A stretch of DNA of 64,000 nt, taken from assembly GCF_022179805.1 (NCBI RefSeq), contig NZ_BPUO01000025.1, forward strand, positions 1 to 64,000, written 5' to 3'. A model generated the notes under the pieces. It searched no databases. It was given only the letters and a program-made list of their open reading frames with translations, and was not told the DNA's origin. The stretch is from Cupriavidus pauculus (GTDB taxonomy: Bacteria > Pseudomonadota > Gammaproteobacteria > Burkholderiales > Burkholderiaceae). Of this stretch, positions 49,660-58,880 are shown one piece after another. Position numbers and translations under genes: made by a program. Positions within the stretch are counted from its first letter, which is position 1. Each line of letters begins with the position of its first letter.

Positions 49660-52029
49660 ATGCCTGTCGAAGCCATGCATGACTGGGTGCTGCGGTTGTC
49701 GGACCCATGGAAACAGGCGCTGCTGCGCCATGGCCTGGACCTTTCCACAGCGCGGTCGCCGGCGAAAACCGCGGCCATCCTGGAAAGCCCGCTACCCATC
49801 GACTGGACCGATCCGCGCGTGGCCGAACTGAGCCGTGCCACCATGCGCGCGGTGGAGCCGGGCGACCCGGCGCGCAGCCTGCTGTACCACATGCTGGCGC
49901 TGGCTGAATGTCCGGCGACAGATACAGGCGTGGCGCTGGCCGACCTCGATGCGCTGGAAAACTACATCTACGCGCGTGCCCCGCTGCCCGCCGACTGGCA
50001 GGCGCTCGATGTGGCCGTGCTGGCCTACCAGTACCGGCCGGCCCGCCGTACCGGGCACCAGAAGCATGCGGATATCGTGTTCTCCAGGCTCGGCATCGCG
50101 CGCAATGGCGATACCGAAGCCAGCTACGACGCGCGTTCACGCAGCCATGTGCCGACGGTGGATGGGCATGTCGAGCATGTGCGCGTGCTGCCCGCGCGGT
50201 ACGGCGCATTCCTGGTGCGCCGGGTGTACGGTCCCCATGTGCTGAGCCTGATCGAAGGCCGGCGCGAGGGCGACGACACGCGCGAGTTCCTGGTGCCGGT
50301 GCGCAAGCTGTTCGCGAGCGGCTGCGTGCCGGGGCCGGACTTGACGATCCGGTTCGGCCATCGCCATGTGGGCGACAAGCTGCGGCGCGCCGTGGAAGCG
50401 CGCTGGGGCGTGAAACCGGAGCCCAAGGCGGTGGTGGGCGACCCACCGTACTCGCAGTCGTGGTTTTTCCCGGAGGCGGAACCGGCAGCACCGGCAGCAG
50501 CCCCGGCAGCCCCAGGGGCGCCAGCGGTGCCGGCGTCCACCGCGCCGCCCATCGCGCTGGTGGAGACGGGGGCATCGGTGCTGCTGATGCCGGGCGCGCT
50601 GCCGCTGATCGAACCGCTGACGACCGACAACTTCAAGGTGCGCGGCTTCCGGGTATCGGCGCAATGGCGCGTGCTGCCGGTGGTCAACCGGCGCTACACC
50701 ACGCAGCGCATCTTCTCGGACCTGTTCAAGCTGTTTCTCGAAGGCATCAACGCGCTGCGCGAGCGCTACGTGCCGCATTTCATGCCGGCGTTCCTGCGCT
50801 ATCCGGAGCCGCGCAATGCGCCCGAGTACATCAATATCCGGCACCGATGGCACGAGGCCGCGGCCGCGTATCGGGACATGTGCACGGAGCCCGAGGACCG
50901 CGACGCGTTCCTTGCTGACGTGAAGCAGGGCGGCTATCACGCGCAACTGTTCCTGGACCATTGCGCGGAAGGCGCGGTCAGCGTGCGCATCGCGCAATGG
51001 CCTGACAAGCGCGTGCTGGCGGCATATTCGGTGGTGGCCGCGCCGGATTTCTACCCCTATGCCGACCAGGCGGAGCTGCAGCGCTGGTTCCGCGAACACC
51101 GGATCGATCCAAAGTCGCAGTTCCGCAGTGGCTCGCCGCTGTCGCTCAGCGCGGAACGCCTGCCGGCCAATCCCGCGCATGTGGACCCGTTCACGGCAAC
51201 GCGCGCGTTTGCGCCGGGCGACACCACGCTGCCGGCGTCCTTCAGCCTGGCGCCGCGCGGCGAAGCCGTCGATACCGATGGCGGCCACGTGCCGCGCATG
51301 GTGTCGTTCCTGTCCGATGCCTCGTCGAGCGTGTTCGCGCCGGGTTGGGACGTGACCTATGCGGGCGGCATCGGCGGCATCTACCTGGCGACGCACGGCC
51401 TGGGTAGCCCGTTCGTGGAGGACATCAAGCTCTGCGCGGCGTCGAACAGCTTCTGGCCGGCGTTGAGCCCGGATGCGTCGCGCACGTTCAACCGCGCCAG
51501 CGCGCCCACCGCGCTGCCAATGCTCGACGATGAGCTTGGCTATCACCCGTCGCACCCACTGGCTGGCGCGAACACGACGCGGCCCGGCTGGGATGGCGAG
51601 TATGGCCCGTTCCTGACGGAGGCCGGCGACGTCGACCATGCCGATATCCACCGCTCCGACTACGTGGCCAATGCCCTGCGAGGGCAGATGCTGTACGGCG
51701 CGTTCGAGCACGTCGACTCGGCCGAACTGATCCGGCGCATCGCGGCGCTGCGCCACGCCGTGGCCGCCTGCGATGGGGGCGAGGTGCCGTCGCATACCAA
51801 GCTCTGGCTGGTTTCGGCGCGCCAGATCGACGCGGCCCATGGCAACGCCGACGTGGCCTATCGCTTCCTGTTCGTCGTGCCCGATCCAGCGGCAGTGCCA
51901 AGGCAGCACGCGCCGGGGCGGCTGCGCGTGGCCTATCGCGAAGCGGTGCGTTGCGATGTCACGCCAGCGGGCGTTGTCGGCGAGATCGAGCGCCGCGCGG
52001 CAGGGCCGGACGCGCTGGCGCTGTACTGA
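49660..52029 (+). CDS. Large unrecognised protein paired with a flavoprotein
   Basis: 789 residues. I do not recognise the family. No signal peptide or TM segment. An Ala/Pro linker (272-297) divides a helical N-terminal part from a larger C-terminal part. That part contains GWDVTYAGGIGGIYLATHG (562-580), EDIKLCAASNSFWPALSPD (587-605, Cys592) and RPGWDGEYGPFL (641-652, Trp644). The next gene, eight bases on, resembles LodB, the flavoprotein that builds the cysteine-tryptophylquinone of LodA oxidases. Cys592 and Trp644 could be modified similarly, but the LodA WWPAQRP motif is missing, so this is a hypothesis. Confidence 0.6.
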   Translation: MPVEAMHDWVLRLSDPWKQALLRHGLDLSTARSPAKTAAILESPLPIDWTDPRVAELSRATMRAVEPGDPARSLLYHMLALAECPATDTGVALADLDALENYIYARAPLPADWQALDVAVLAYQYRPARRTGHQKHADIVFSRLGIARNGDTEASYDARSRSHVPTVDGHVEHVRVLPARYGAFLVRRVYGPHVLSLIEGRREGDDTREFLVPVRKLFASGCVPGPDLTIRFGHRHVGDKLRRAVEARWGVKPEPKAVVGDPPYSQSWFFPEAEPAAPAAAPAAPGAPAVPASTAPPIALVETGASVLLMPGALPLIEPLTTDNFKVRGFRVSAQWRVLPVVNRRYTTQRIFSDLFKLFLEGINALRERYVPHFMPAFLRYPEPRNAPEYINIRHRWHEAAAAYRDMCTEPEDRDAFLADVKQGGYHAQLFLDHCAEGAVSVRIAQWPDKRVLAAYSVVAAPDFYPYADQAELQRWFREHRIDPKSQFRSGSPLSLSAERLPANPAHVDPFTATRAFAPGDTTLPASFSLAPRGEAVDTDGGHVPRMVSFLSDASSSVFAPGWDVTYAGGIGGIYLATHGLGSPFVEDIKLCAASNSFWPALSPDASRTFNRASAPTALPMLDDELGYHPSHPLAGANTTRPGWDGEYGPFLTEAGDVDHADIHRSDYVANALRGQMLYGAFEHVDSAELIRRIAALRHAVAACDGGEVPSHTKLWLVSARQIDAAHGNADVAYRFLFVVPDPAAVPRQHAPGRLRVAYREAVRCDVTPAGVVGEIERRAAGPDALALY

Positions 52030-52037
52030 TCATTGCC

Positions 52038-52964
52038 ATGCGTACGCGGGGCGTGCTTGTCGTGGGCGATGGCCCGGCGGGCTGTGCGGCGGCCATCGCG
52101 GCGGCGCGGGCCGGTTGCGAGGTGACGATGGTCGGCAGCGGCCGCGCGCGCCCGGTGCCCGAGTGCGCTTCATTGGCGGCGCTGGGGCTGCTCGACTGGC
52201 TGGCGCCCGAATTGGCCACCGAGCCGCAAATCTGGCTCGACGCGCCGACGCAGGCCGGGCGCGCCGTCGATCGCGGTCAGCTCGATGGCGGCCTGCGCGC
52301 GGCGGCGGTGCGGGCCGGCGTCGACTATCGGCATATGGCAGCGGCCGGGCTGCGGCCAGCGATGGTGTCGGGCCGCGTGGTTGGCATGACTGGCGGCGGG
52401 CTCGACGTGGAAGACCGATGGGTGATCGATGCCAGCGGCGTGAACGGCTGGCTGCGCCGCCACCTCAGGCTGGAAGAGGTCATCGATTCGCGGCCATGGT
52501 GGTTGCAGCGCGGTTTCGGTACGCGCATCGCCGAGCAAGGCGATCCGTCATTCAACATCGCCTCACATGGGTGGCTCTGGCGGCGTGCCACGGCCAGTGG
52601 CTGCATCTGGACCGCGCTGTCCAGCATGCGCGGCGGCGCGGTGAACTGGCCGTCCGGCATGCAGCCAACGGGGCGAATCTGGCTGGAAAAGCGGCATTGG
52701 CGCCATTTGCGGTGCGCGTCAGGGGCGGGGTATTTCGTGTGCGGCGACGCGGCTGGCTATCTCGATCCGGCCACCGGAGACGGGCTGCGATTCGCGCTGG
52801 AATCGGGCGCGCGCGCGGGCGGACTGGCAGCCGCCGCGCTGCGCTGGTCGGAACGCGCGAGTGTCGCCAGCGCCCTCTATGCGGATTGGGTGCTGCAAAC
52901 GTATCGGGCGGGCAGGGCTGCCTTAGTGGATATCTACGAGCGCGCCGGCCTGCAAGTGCGCTAG
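52038..52964 (+). CDS. FAD-dependent oxidoreductase, LodB/halogenase-like
   Basis: 308 residues. VVGDGPAGCAAAIAAARAG (8-26) binds the FAD ADP moiety, with Asp replacing the usual second Gly/Ala. CGDAAGYLDPATGDGLRFALESG is the second FAD motif. It is short for a tryptophan halogenase and lacks an obvious WxWxIP motif. Its eight-base spacing after the 789-residue gene implies co-translation, as for lodA-lodB pairs. The likely role is modification of its partner or oxidation of a small molecule bound by it. Confidence 0.78.
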   Translation: MRTRGVLVVGDGPAGCAAAIAAARAGCEVTMVGSGRARPVPECASLAALGLLDWLAPELATEPQIWLDAPTQAGRAVDRGQLDGGLRAAAVRAGVDYRHMAAAGLRPAMVSGRVVGMTGGGLDVEDRWVIDASGVNGWLRRHLRLEEVIDSRPWWLQRGFGTRIAEQGDPSFNIASHGWLWRRATASGCIWTALSSMRGGAVNWPSGMQPTGRIWLEKRHWRHLRCASGAGYFVCGDAAGYLDPATGDGLRFALESGARAGGLAAAALRWSERASVASALYADWVLQTYRAGRAALVDIYERAGLQVR

Positions 52965-53094
52965 GGGCGGCATGACGGTGGCGCGCGGGGCTTCGGTCCC
53001 ATTGATCGCGGTATCTCCATGCACTACAAATCGAGAACCCGAGGGGGCGTATTCAGATCGACAACAACGACGACGAGACAACAGGGGACTGCAC

Positions 53095-53916
53095 ATGAAT
53101 CCGAATCCGAACAAGGCGTTATGGGAAAAAGGTGACTTCACGCGGCTGGCGGCGACCATGCGCGAAAGTGGCGACCAGCTGGTGGAAAGCCTGGGCATTA
53201 CCCCGGGGATGAAGGTGCTGGACCTGGGCTGTGGTGACGGCACCACCGCATTGCCCGAGGCAAAACGTGGGGCTGACGTCCTGGGCGTCGATATCGCCAG
53301 CAATCTCGTGGCGGCCGGCAACCGGCGCGCACAGGAAGCAAAACTGTCGAACCTGCGCTTCCAGGAAGGCGATGCGTGCGCCTTGACCGGCTTGCCCGAC
53401 AAGTCCTTTGACCTTGTTATCAGCATGTTTGGCGCCATGTTCGCGCCCAAGCCCGGCGACGTGGCCAAGGAAATGGTCCGCGTGACAAAGCCGGGCGGCC
53501 GCATCGTGATGGGCAACTGGATTCCGAACGATCCGACGCTGGTGGCACAGGTGCTGAAGATCAGCATGTCGTATTCGCCACCGCCGCCGGAAGGCTTTAT
53601 CAGCCCCATGCTGTGGGGCAACGAGGCCGCAGTGACCGAGCGCTTCGACGCGGCCGGCGTGCCGCCCGAGAACATCGATTTCAAGCGCGAAACCTATGTA
53701 TTCCGGTTTGCGGGCAAGCCGTCGGACTTCCTGGCGATCTTCCGCGACTTCTACGGCCCGACTATGAACGCGTTCGCGGCTGCCGAGGCCAACGGCAAGC
53801 AGGCCGATCTACAGCGCGAGCTGGAAGCGCTGTTCGCGGCGCAGAACCAGAGCGGCACGGGCGACAGCACGTCGATACCGGCCACGTTCCTGCGCGTGAC
53901 CGTGCTGCGGCCCTGA
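53095..53916 (+). CDS. Class I SAM-dependent methyltransferase (UbiE/Methyltransf_11 type)
   Basis: 273 residues. Motif I VLDLGCGDGT (41-50), acidic D in GVDIAS (motif II) and the KPGGRIVMGNW strand are typical. The C-terminal 100 residues cap the site and include FRDFYGPTMNAFAAAE. Substrate unknown. ATG 53095 has AGGGGA ahead. It stands alone: a 130-base gap separates it from the flavoprotein gene and a convergent TPR gene follows. Confidence 0.88.
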   Translation: MNPNPNKALWEKGDFTRLAATMRESGDQLVESLGITPGMKVLDLGCGDGTTALPEAKRGADVLGVDIASNLVAAGNRRAQEAKLSNLRFQEGDACALTGLPDKSFDLVISMFGAMFAPKPGDVAKEMVRVTKPGGRIVMGNWIPNDPTLVAQVLKISMSYSPPPPEGFISPMLWGNEAAVTERFDAAGVPPENIDFKRETYVFRFAGKPSDFLAIFRDFYGPTMNAFAAAEANGKQADLQRELEALFAAQNQSGTGDSTSIPATFLRVTVLRP

Positions 53917-53936
53917 GCCATGCCTTGAACGGCGGG

Positions 53937-55283
53937 TTAGTGCGTGGTGCGGCATGCCTGGGCACGCCGCACCAGCGTCTGCAGGCCCGCGTTCATCTTG
54001 GTCTCGGCAGGTTTCAGGCTGGCCCGCTCGTTCGTCAGCGCCTGGGCCAGGCTTGCGCGGCCCGCGCGCAAGGCGGCCTCGATCAGCGTCAGGCCGATGA
54101 CGTCGCGTTGCGCGTGGCTACCGCCGAAGCGATGGGCGATCAGGCGCACCGGTAGCAGCAAATCGATCACGGTGGCGTAGTCGCCTTGCGCGAACGCGAT
54201 CAGCGCATCGGCCACCGGCAGGCCGACGTCGCGGGACATCATGGCGTTGGTGTTGCTGCCCTGTGCCGCACGGTGCAGCGCGTCGCGCATGGCCTGCGCG
54301 GCGGCTGGGCGGTCTGCGCCCAGGCAGGCCATGATCGCGTGCACGTCGTTGAACGCGTAGTAGCCGGCCGCGCCGCGACCGAGCCAGTCGTCGGCCACTG
54401 GCTGCCAGCGCGTGCCCATATCGGTGCCGCGCAGGTGCAGGCGCCACAGCAGCGCGGACGCATCCACGAGATCGAGCGCGATGGCTGGCGCGGGGCGGGC
54501 CACGTGGCCATCGTAGAGCGCGAGCACATCATCCACGTGGTCCGCTTCGAGATGAAACAGCGCCAGGTGCCACCAGTTGTGGACGGCGAGCATGTTGTCC
54601 TCGGCCCAGTCGGTACGATGGCTGTCCAGCCACGCGATGCCGTCTGACACGCGGCCCTGCATTTCCATGACGTGCGCCACCGCGTGCACGGCCCACGGAT
54701 CGCGCGGATTGCGCGCCACCGCGCGGCGGCCCGTGTCCTCGGCGCGCGCGTACATGTGCGTTTCCTCCAGCCCAAACGCCTGCATGCCCAGCATGTAGCC
54801 GTAGCCGGCCATGCCCTCGTCCCAGTGGGGCAGGGCATGGGCCAGGCGGTCGCGCAGCATCGACGATTGCCCGAGCAGGAAGTCGCCTAGATGGGCCACT
54901 TGCACCGCCAGCAGGTCGCGCGGATATTCGATCACGATGTCGCCATACATGCGCACCGAGCGGTCGAACTGGCCGTCCAGCCACGCGCGTGCGGCGGCGA
55001 TATGGCGGCGCTCGCGGTCGTTGGACTGCGCATGCAGCGCTTCACCGGCTTCCACGCTCTGGCGCAGCAGCGGCTCGGCCGTGCCGTCGCCGGACGTCAC
55101 CATCAGCGCGGCGCGGAGCGCGTGGCCCATCGCAAAGCCGGGGTCGCTGTCGAGCGCGGCATCGATGGCGGCCAGTGGATCGCCGTAGTACCCGTTCAAC
55201 AGGTGCAGTGCGGCCTCGTAGAGTTCGATCGAGCACGCGTGCGGCGTGGTCACCGCGAGTCCTCTTGCATCGGTCCTGGTCAT
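53937..55283 (-). CDS. TTC38-type tetratricopeptide repeat protein
   Basis: 448 residues built of helical pairs. HAVAHVMEMQGRVSDGIAWLDSH and WHLALFHLEADHVDDVLALYDGH are diagnostic of the TTC38-like family found in bacteria and animals. No signal peptide. The molecular role of this family is not established. The His/Trp-rich central region (about 195-240) is the most conserved part of the family in my recollection. It is convergent with the methyltransferase gene. Confidence 0.82.
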   Translation of the reverse strand: MTRTDARGLAVTTPHACSIELYEAALHLLNGYYGDPLAAIDAALDSDPGFAMGHALRAALMVTSGDGTAEPLLRQSVEAGEALHAQSNDRERRHIAAARAWLDGQFDRSVRMYGDIVIEYPRDLLAVQVAHLGDFLLGQSSMLRDRLAHALPHWDEGMAGYGYMLGMQAFGLEETHMYARAEDTGRRAVARNPRDPWAVHAVAHVMEMQGRVSDGIAWLDSHRTDWAEDNMLAVHNWWHLALFHLEADHVDDVLALYDGHVARPAPAIALDLVDASALLWRLHLRGTDMGTRWQPVADDWLGRGAAGYYAFNDVHAIMACLGADRPAAAQAMRDALHRAAQGSNTNAMMSRDVGLPVADALIAFAQGDYATVIDLLLPVRLIAHRFGGSHAQRDVIGLTLIEAALRAGRASLAQALTNERASLKPAETKMNAGLQTLVRRAQACRTTH

Positions 55284-55531
55284 GGCTGTCTCCGCGTGCC
55301 CGGCACGGGCGCCGGGTCGTCAGCATCATCGTAGACCGTGGCCCGCCAGGCGCAACGGGGCCATGGTCCCGGGTCCGTCGTGTGTGCCAGGGCGCACGCG
55401 CGCGTAAATACCGTGCATGGATGTGGGCCGCAAGCCTCGTAAATGACAGTTGCAAAACGGAACACTTTGTCAGGTGGCCCGACGCTACAGTGACCGTTCC
55501 CAAGTCTGTAGGCTTTTTCAGGAGGACACGA

Positions 55532-55921
55532 ATGAAGCAACATCTGGCGAAATCCCTGTTGATGGCTGGCGCCCTGGTGGCGTCGTATCCGCTGCTCGCG
55601 CAGCAGATGGCCCCCGTTCAGCAGGCCCAGCCGATGCCCGCCCCCCAGCCTGCCGCCGTGCAGCCAGCCCCTGTGGCGCCGGGTGCGACCGGTGGATACG
55701 CGGCACCCGCACCCGCCGCTAATCCCTATGCACAGGGTTCGATGGACACCGTGCAGCGCGGCGTACCGCCCGCGCCGGGCGCCGTGAACGCGCCGCCGCC
55801 GCCGGGCATGGCTCCGCCGCCGCCCCCGAATGCCATGGTCGACCCCGCCTTCATGAGCCTGCCGCCCGATGCATTGGGTTCCCGCCTGGGCCAGCGCAAC
55901 CGTTTCCTCGACGGCGCCTGA
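55532..55921 (+). CDS. Small proline-rich exported protein
   Basis: 129 residues. Signal peptide MKQHLAKSLLMAGALVASYPLLAQ is followed by a Pro/Ala/Gln-rich low-complexity body with PPPPP runs, ending in a short ordered-looking tail (LGSRLGQRNRFLDGA). AGGAGG precedes the ATG by six bases, supporting real translation. Function unknown. The composition suits a periplasmic or envelope-spanning linker. Confidence 0.75.
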   Translation: MKQHLAKSLLMAGALVASYPLLAQQMAPVQQAQPMPAPQPAAVQPAPVAPGATGGYAAPAPAANPYAQGSMDTVQRGVPPAPGAVNAPPPPGMAPPPPPNAMVDPAFMSLPPDALGSRLGQRNRFLDGA

Positions 55922-56023
55922 GCGTGGCTGTGCATGCGCCGCACAGATGATGTGCGGCGCATGGCGTTGAACCAGCGGTATCGCCAAACCTAGACTGGCG
56001 CCTCACTTATCGAGGAGCCTGTC

Positions 56024-56722
56024 ATGTCCCTGTTGCGCTACTTCCGTCTGGCCACCATGAGCGTCACGCTTGCGGCATCGGCCAGCGGCGCCGCCCACGC
56101 GGCGGAAGCGAATCCACATCCCAGCATCCGCGCGATGCTCGGCGCCAAGCCTGTCGATCAGCTCGACCCGCGCACCACGGCGCTGATCATTGTCGATTTC
56201 CAGAAGGAGTATTTCTCCGGACGGATGCCGATTCCCGACGGCCAGCGCGCGCTGGCCAATGCACAACGGTTGCTGGCATTTGCCGATAGCAACCGCATGC
56301 CCGTCTTCCAGATCCAGCACGTCGCACCGGCCGGCGCGGCGGTGTTTGCCGTCGATGGCGACACCGTGGCGTTCCAGCCGGGCATGCTTCCACGCACGCA
56401 CGACGTGGTACTGCGCAAGGACACCGTCAGCGTGTTTGCCAGTACGGACCTCGACCAGCAGCTGAAGGCGCTGGGGGTGAAGACCATCGTGGTGGCGGGG
56501 CTGATGACCCACGCGTGCGTGGCCGGTGCCGCGCGCGACGCGGTGCCGCTTGGTTATCACATTGTGATAGCATCCGACGCCTCGGCCACGCGCGATATCA
56601 CGCGCGCCGATGGCCGCACGATCGGCAAGGACGCGCTGCACGAAGCCGCGCTTGCGGAGATCGAGGATACCTTCGGCGATGTGATGACGACCACCGCCAT
56701 CACGGGCCTGCCGCTACGCTGA
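56024..56722 (+). CDS. Exported isochorismatase-family cysteine hydrolase
   Basis: 232 residues. A cleavable signal ends in AHA (24-26), unusual for this mostly cytoplasmic family. The catalytic triad is Asp58 (VDFQ), Lys132 (LRKD) and Cys165 (THACV). Relatives hydrolyse nicotinamide, N-carbamoyl compounds or isochorismate; substrate cannot be told. A terminator follows directly. Confidence 0.87.
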   Translation: MSLLRYFRLATMSVTLAASASGAAHAAEANPHPSIRAMLGAKPVDQLDPRTTALIIVDFQKEYFSGRMPIPDGQRALANAQRLLAFADSNRMPVFQIQHVAPAGAAVFAVDGDTVAFQPGMLPRTHDVVLRKDTVSVFASTDLDQQLKALGVKTIVVAGLMTHACVAGAARDAVPLGYHIVIASDASATRDITRADGRTIGKDALHEAALAEIEDTFGDVMTTTAITGLPLR

Positions 56723-56730
56723 GATTGTCG

Positions 56731-56759
56731 AAACGCCCCGCTGGGGCGTTTCTGCTTTT
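56731..56759 (+). terminator. Intrinsic terminator after the isochorismatase gene
   Basis: AAACGCCCC (56731-56739) pairs with GGGGCGTTT (56743-56751) around GCT, followed by CTGCTTTT. Confidence 0.85.
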
Positions 56760-56802
56760 CGCGGACCGGTACTTGTTGGATGAGCTTTCATGGATGAGAT
56801 TC

Positions 56803-57699
56803 ATGGATCAGTTGCTTGCCATGCGCGTGTTCCGCGCCATCGTCGACGCCGGCGGGTTTTCGGCGGCGGCGGAGCGGCTCGGCGTGTCCCACTCCACGGT
56901 ATCGCGGCAGTTGAAGCAACTGGAGTCCGAAATGGGTGTGCAGCTGCTTCATCGCAACACGCGGCGGCTGGCGCTGACGGACGCGGGCGAGCGGTACCAC
57001 GGGTACTGTGTCGATATCCTGTCCCGCATCGATGCCATGAACGAGGCGATGACGGGCGACGGCCAGCATCTTGCCGGCCCGTTGCGCGTGACCGTGCCGC
57101 TGGCCATCGGCACACTTGAACTGCAGGACTGGCTGCCCGCATTCCGCGCCCTGTATCCCGATATCCGGCTCGACCTGTCGTGCAACGACCAGTTTTTCGA
57201 CCTGGTGGGCGCCGGTTTCGATGTGGCCTTGCGCATCAGCGCGGCGCCATTGGCCGACAGCAGCCTGATGGCCAGGGTGCTCGCCGCATCGGACATGGTA
57301 CTGGTGGCATCGCCGGCCTATATCGACGCGCACGGCATGCCGGCCAGCCCGGCGGAGCTTGCCGCACACCAACTGCTGGCGTTTTCCGGCGCGCCGCAGA
57401 CCCTGACGCTGACCGATGTCCGTGGCCAGGCTGAACAGGTCGCGATGCGGGGCATGTTGACCACCGACGCCATTACCGCGTTGCATGCGTCCGCGCTGGC
57501 CGGCGCCGGCATCGCGGCATTCACGGAACGCACCGCGCGCACCGATTTGGCGCGCGGCGGCCTGGTGCGCGTGCTGCCGCAATACCATGCCGGCACCAGC
57601 CACTATTACGCGCTGTATCCGCAGACCCGGCACCTCGCGCCCAGAGCGCGTGCGTTCATCGATTTCATGGCCACGCACTACCGCATGGGCGGCGACTGA
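56803..57699 (+). CDS. LysR-family transcriptional regulator
   Basis: 298 residues. HTH LLAMRVFRAIVDAGGFSAAAERLGVSHSTVSRQLKQLESEMG at the N-terminus, then a CrgA/DmlR-like effector domain. ATG 56803 gives the standard MDQLLAMRVF start; ATG 56794 in the same frame is possible. It lies downstream of a terminator and of no clear target. It may act on the isochorismatase gene or elsewhere. Confidence 0.88.
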   Translation: MDQLLAMRVFRAIVDAGGFSAAAERLGVSHSTVSRQLKQLESEMGVQLLHRNTRRLALTDAGERYHGYCVDILSRIDAMNEAMTGDGQHLAGPLRVTVPLAIGTLELQDWLPAFRALYPDIRLDLSCNDQFFDLVGAGFDVALRISAAPLADSSLMARVLAASDMVLVASPAYIDAHGMPASPAELAAHQLLAFSGAPQTLTLTDVRGQAEQVAMRGMLTTDAITALHASALAGAGIAAFTERTARTDLARGGLVRVLPQYHAGTSHYYALYPQTRHLAPRARAFIDFMATHYRMGGD

Positions 57700-57900
57700 C
57701 CCGCCCGAGCGGACTACGCTGCACAGCACGCCGGACGGGGCCGGCGCGAAAAAGTTACTTCGCGCCGTGCCAGCTACTACAGTTATTGCAGTCCCGGTGC
57801 GGGTAGCGCCGTGGGAACGGTCTATGCGCGATCCACGCACCATGCGGGCAGGCTTCACCCGGGCAACCGCCGCCCGGCAATGGGGCGCCCCAGAAGAACC

Positions 57901-58227
57901 ATGCAAGAACTTGCCTTCCGCACCCTGTTGTATCGGTATTTTTTTTTCGACTGGCTGTTCAAGGACGTCAGTCGGGGCGATCTCGTGGCGCGCGCGGCGG
58001 CGTGGCGCTTCAACCAGGCGCGCGCGCATTGGCTGCTGACCTATATGCGGCGTTGGCTCTGGTGCGGCTTGCTGCTCTACGTGATGGGCGGCGCCGTGGA
58101 GATCGTGATGCGGCAGCCCGCGCTGTCCGCCATTTTCTATGTGCCGGGCGCACTCAGCGTGCCGGTCAACATCGTCATCGGGGTGATGTGGCTCGGGCTC
58201 AAGGCGCCGGGGCCTGTACGATCCTAA
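57901..58227 (+). CDS. Small hypothetical membrane protein
   Basis: 108 residues with two hydrophobic segments (about 51-68 and 80-101). An aromatic N-terminal patch (LLYRYFFFDWLFKDV) is encoded partly by a nine-T run at 57938-57948. No family recognised. AGAAGAA precedes the ATG, a moderate ribosome-binding site. Reality is supported by length, frame and hydrophobic pattern only. Confidence 0.55.
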   Translation: MQELAFRTLLYRYFFFDWLFKDVSRGDLVARAAAWRFNQARAHWLLTYMRRWLWCGLLLYVMGGAVEIVMRQPALSAIFYVPGALSVPVNIVIGVMWLGLKAPGPVRS

Positions 58228-58531
58228 AGTCCCTGAAGTCCCCGATCCGCGCGCGTTTCAGATCTGCAACCTGCCGGTTGTCTGCGATGGTCATCGGCCG
58301 GTTCCGCGCGCCGTTATCGGCTCAGAACCCGCTTGTTACCGGCCGTGGCTTGCAAATTGCATGATGCGAGGCTTGCCCAAGCTCCCGGGCGAGCTCGCCG
58401 CCCACGCGCGTCTTCGCTCCCCATCCTCGTCAGGTCTGGCGCACTCGCGCCTGTCCGGCAGCGCTCAGAAGCCATGAGCCACCGTCCGCACGGCGGGCGG
58501 CGCCCGATTCTCTTCCTGTCGGAGGTTCCCC
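58228..58531. other. Intergenic region without recognised gene
   Basis: 304 bases. Contains the short palindrome TGCAAATTGCA (near 58348) and a good ribosome-binding site (GGAGG, 58521-58525) for the GYD gene. Nothing else supported. Confidence 0.4.
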
Positions 58532-58825
58532 ATGACCCGATACATCGTGCTCGCAAGCTTCACAGACCAGGGCATACGTACTGTGAAGGACACCACCAAG
58601 CGCGCAGCGGCGGTACGCGAGCTGGCGCCGCAGTTCAATGTCAAGGTGACTGACATGTTCTGGACGCTCGGCAAATATGACGTGATCATGACCCTGGAAG
58701 CCCAGGACGACGCGGGCGTGACGGCCTTCGGCCTGTCCGTCGGCGCGCAGGGCAATGTCCATACCGAAACACTGCGGGCATTCTCGGCGGACGAGATGAC
58801 GGCCATTCTCGGCAAGATGCGCTGA
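58532..58825 (+). CDS. GYD-domain protein
   Basis: 97 residues with the GYD ferredoxin-like fold: YIVLASFTDQGIRTVKDTTKR, then LGKYDVIMTLEAQDD and the final GNVHTETLRAFSADEM. The family is widespread and of unknown biochemical function. GGAGG lies seven bases before the ATG. A hairpin follows the stop. Confidence 0.88.
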   Translation: MTRYIVLASFTDQGIRTVKDTTKRAAAVRELAPQFNVKVTDMFWTLGKYDVIMTLEAQDDAGVTAFGLSVGAQGNVHTETLRAFSADEMTAILGKMR

Positions 58826-58849
58826 GCGCGTGCCCTGACCATCACCCCG

Positions 58850-58880
58850 GATCCGCCCGCTTCATGCGAGCGGGTGGATC
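58850..58880 (+). terminator. Terminator-like hairpin after the GYD gene
   Basis: GATCCGCCCGCT (58850-58861) pairs with AGCGGGTGGATC (58869-58880), with one G-T pair, around 7 nt. No U-run. It overlaps the end of the convergent small gene. Confidence 0.55.

Noticed and set aside
49660..52029. Calling the 789-residue protein a LodA-family L-amino-acid oxidase
   Set aside because: The LodA N-terminal and WWPAQRP motifs are missing. Only the flavoprotein neighbour and a Cys/Trp pair suggest it, so it is kept as a hypothesis.
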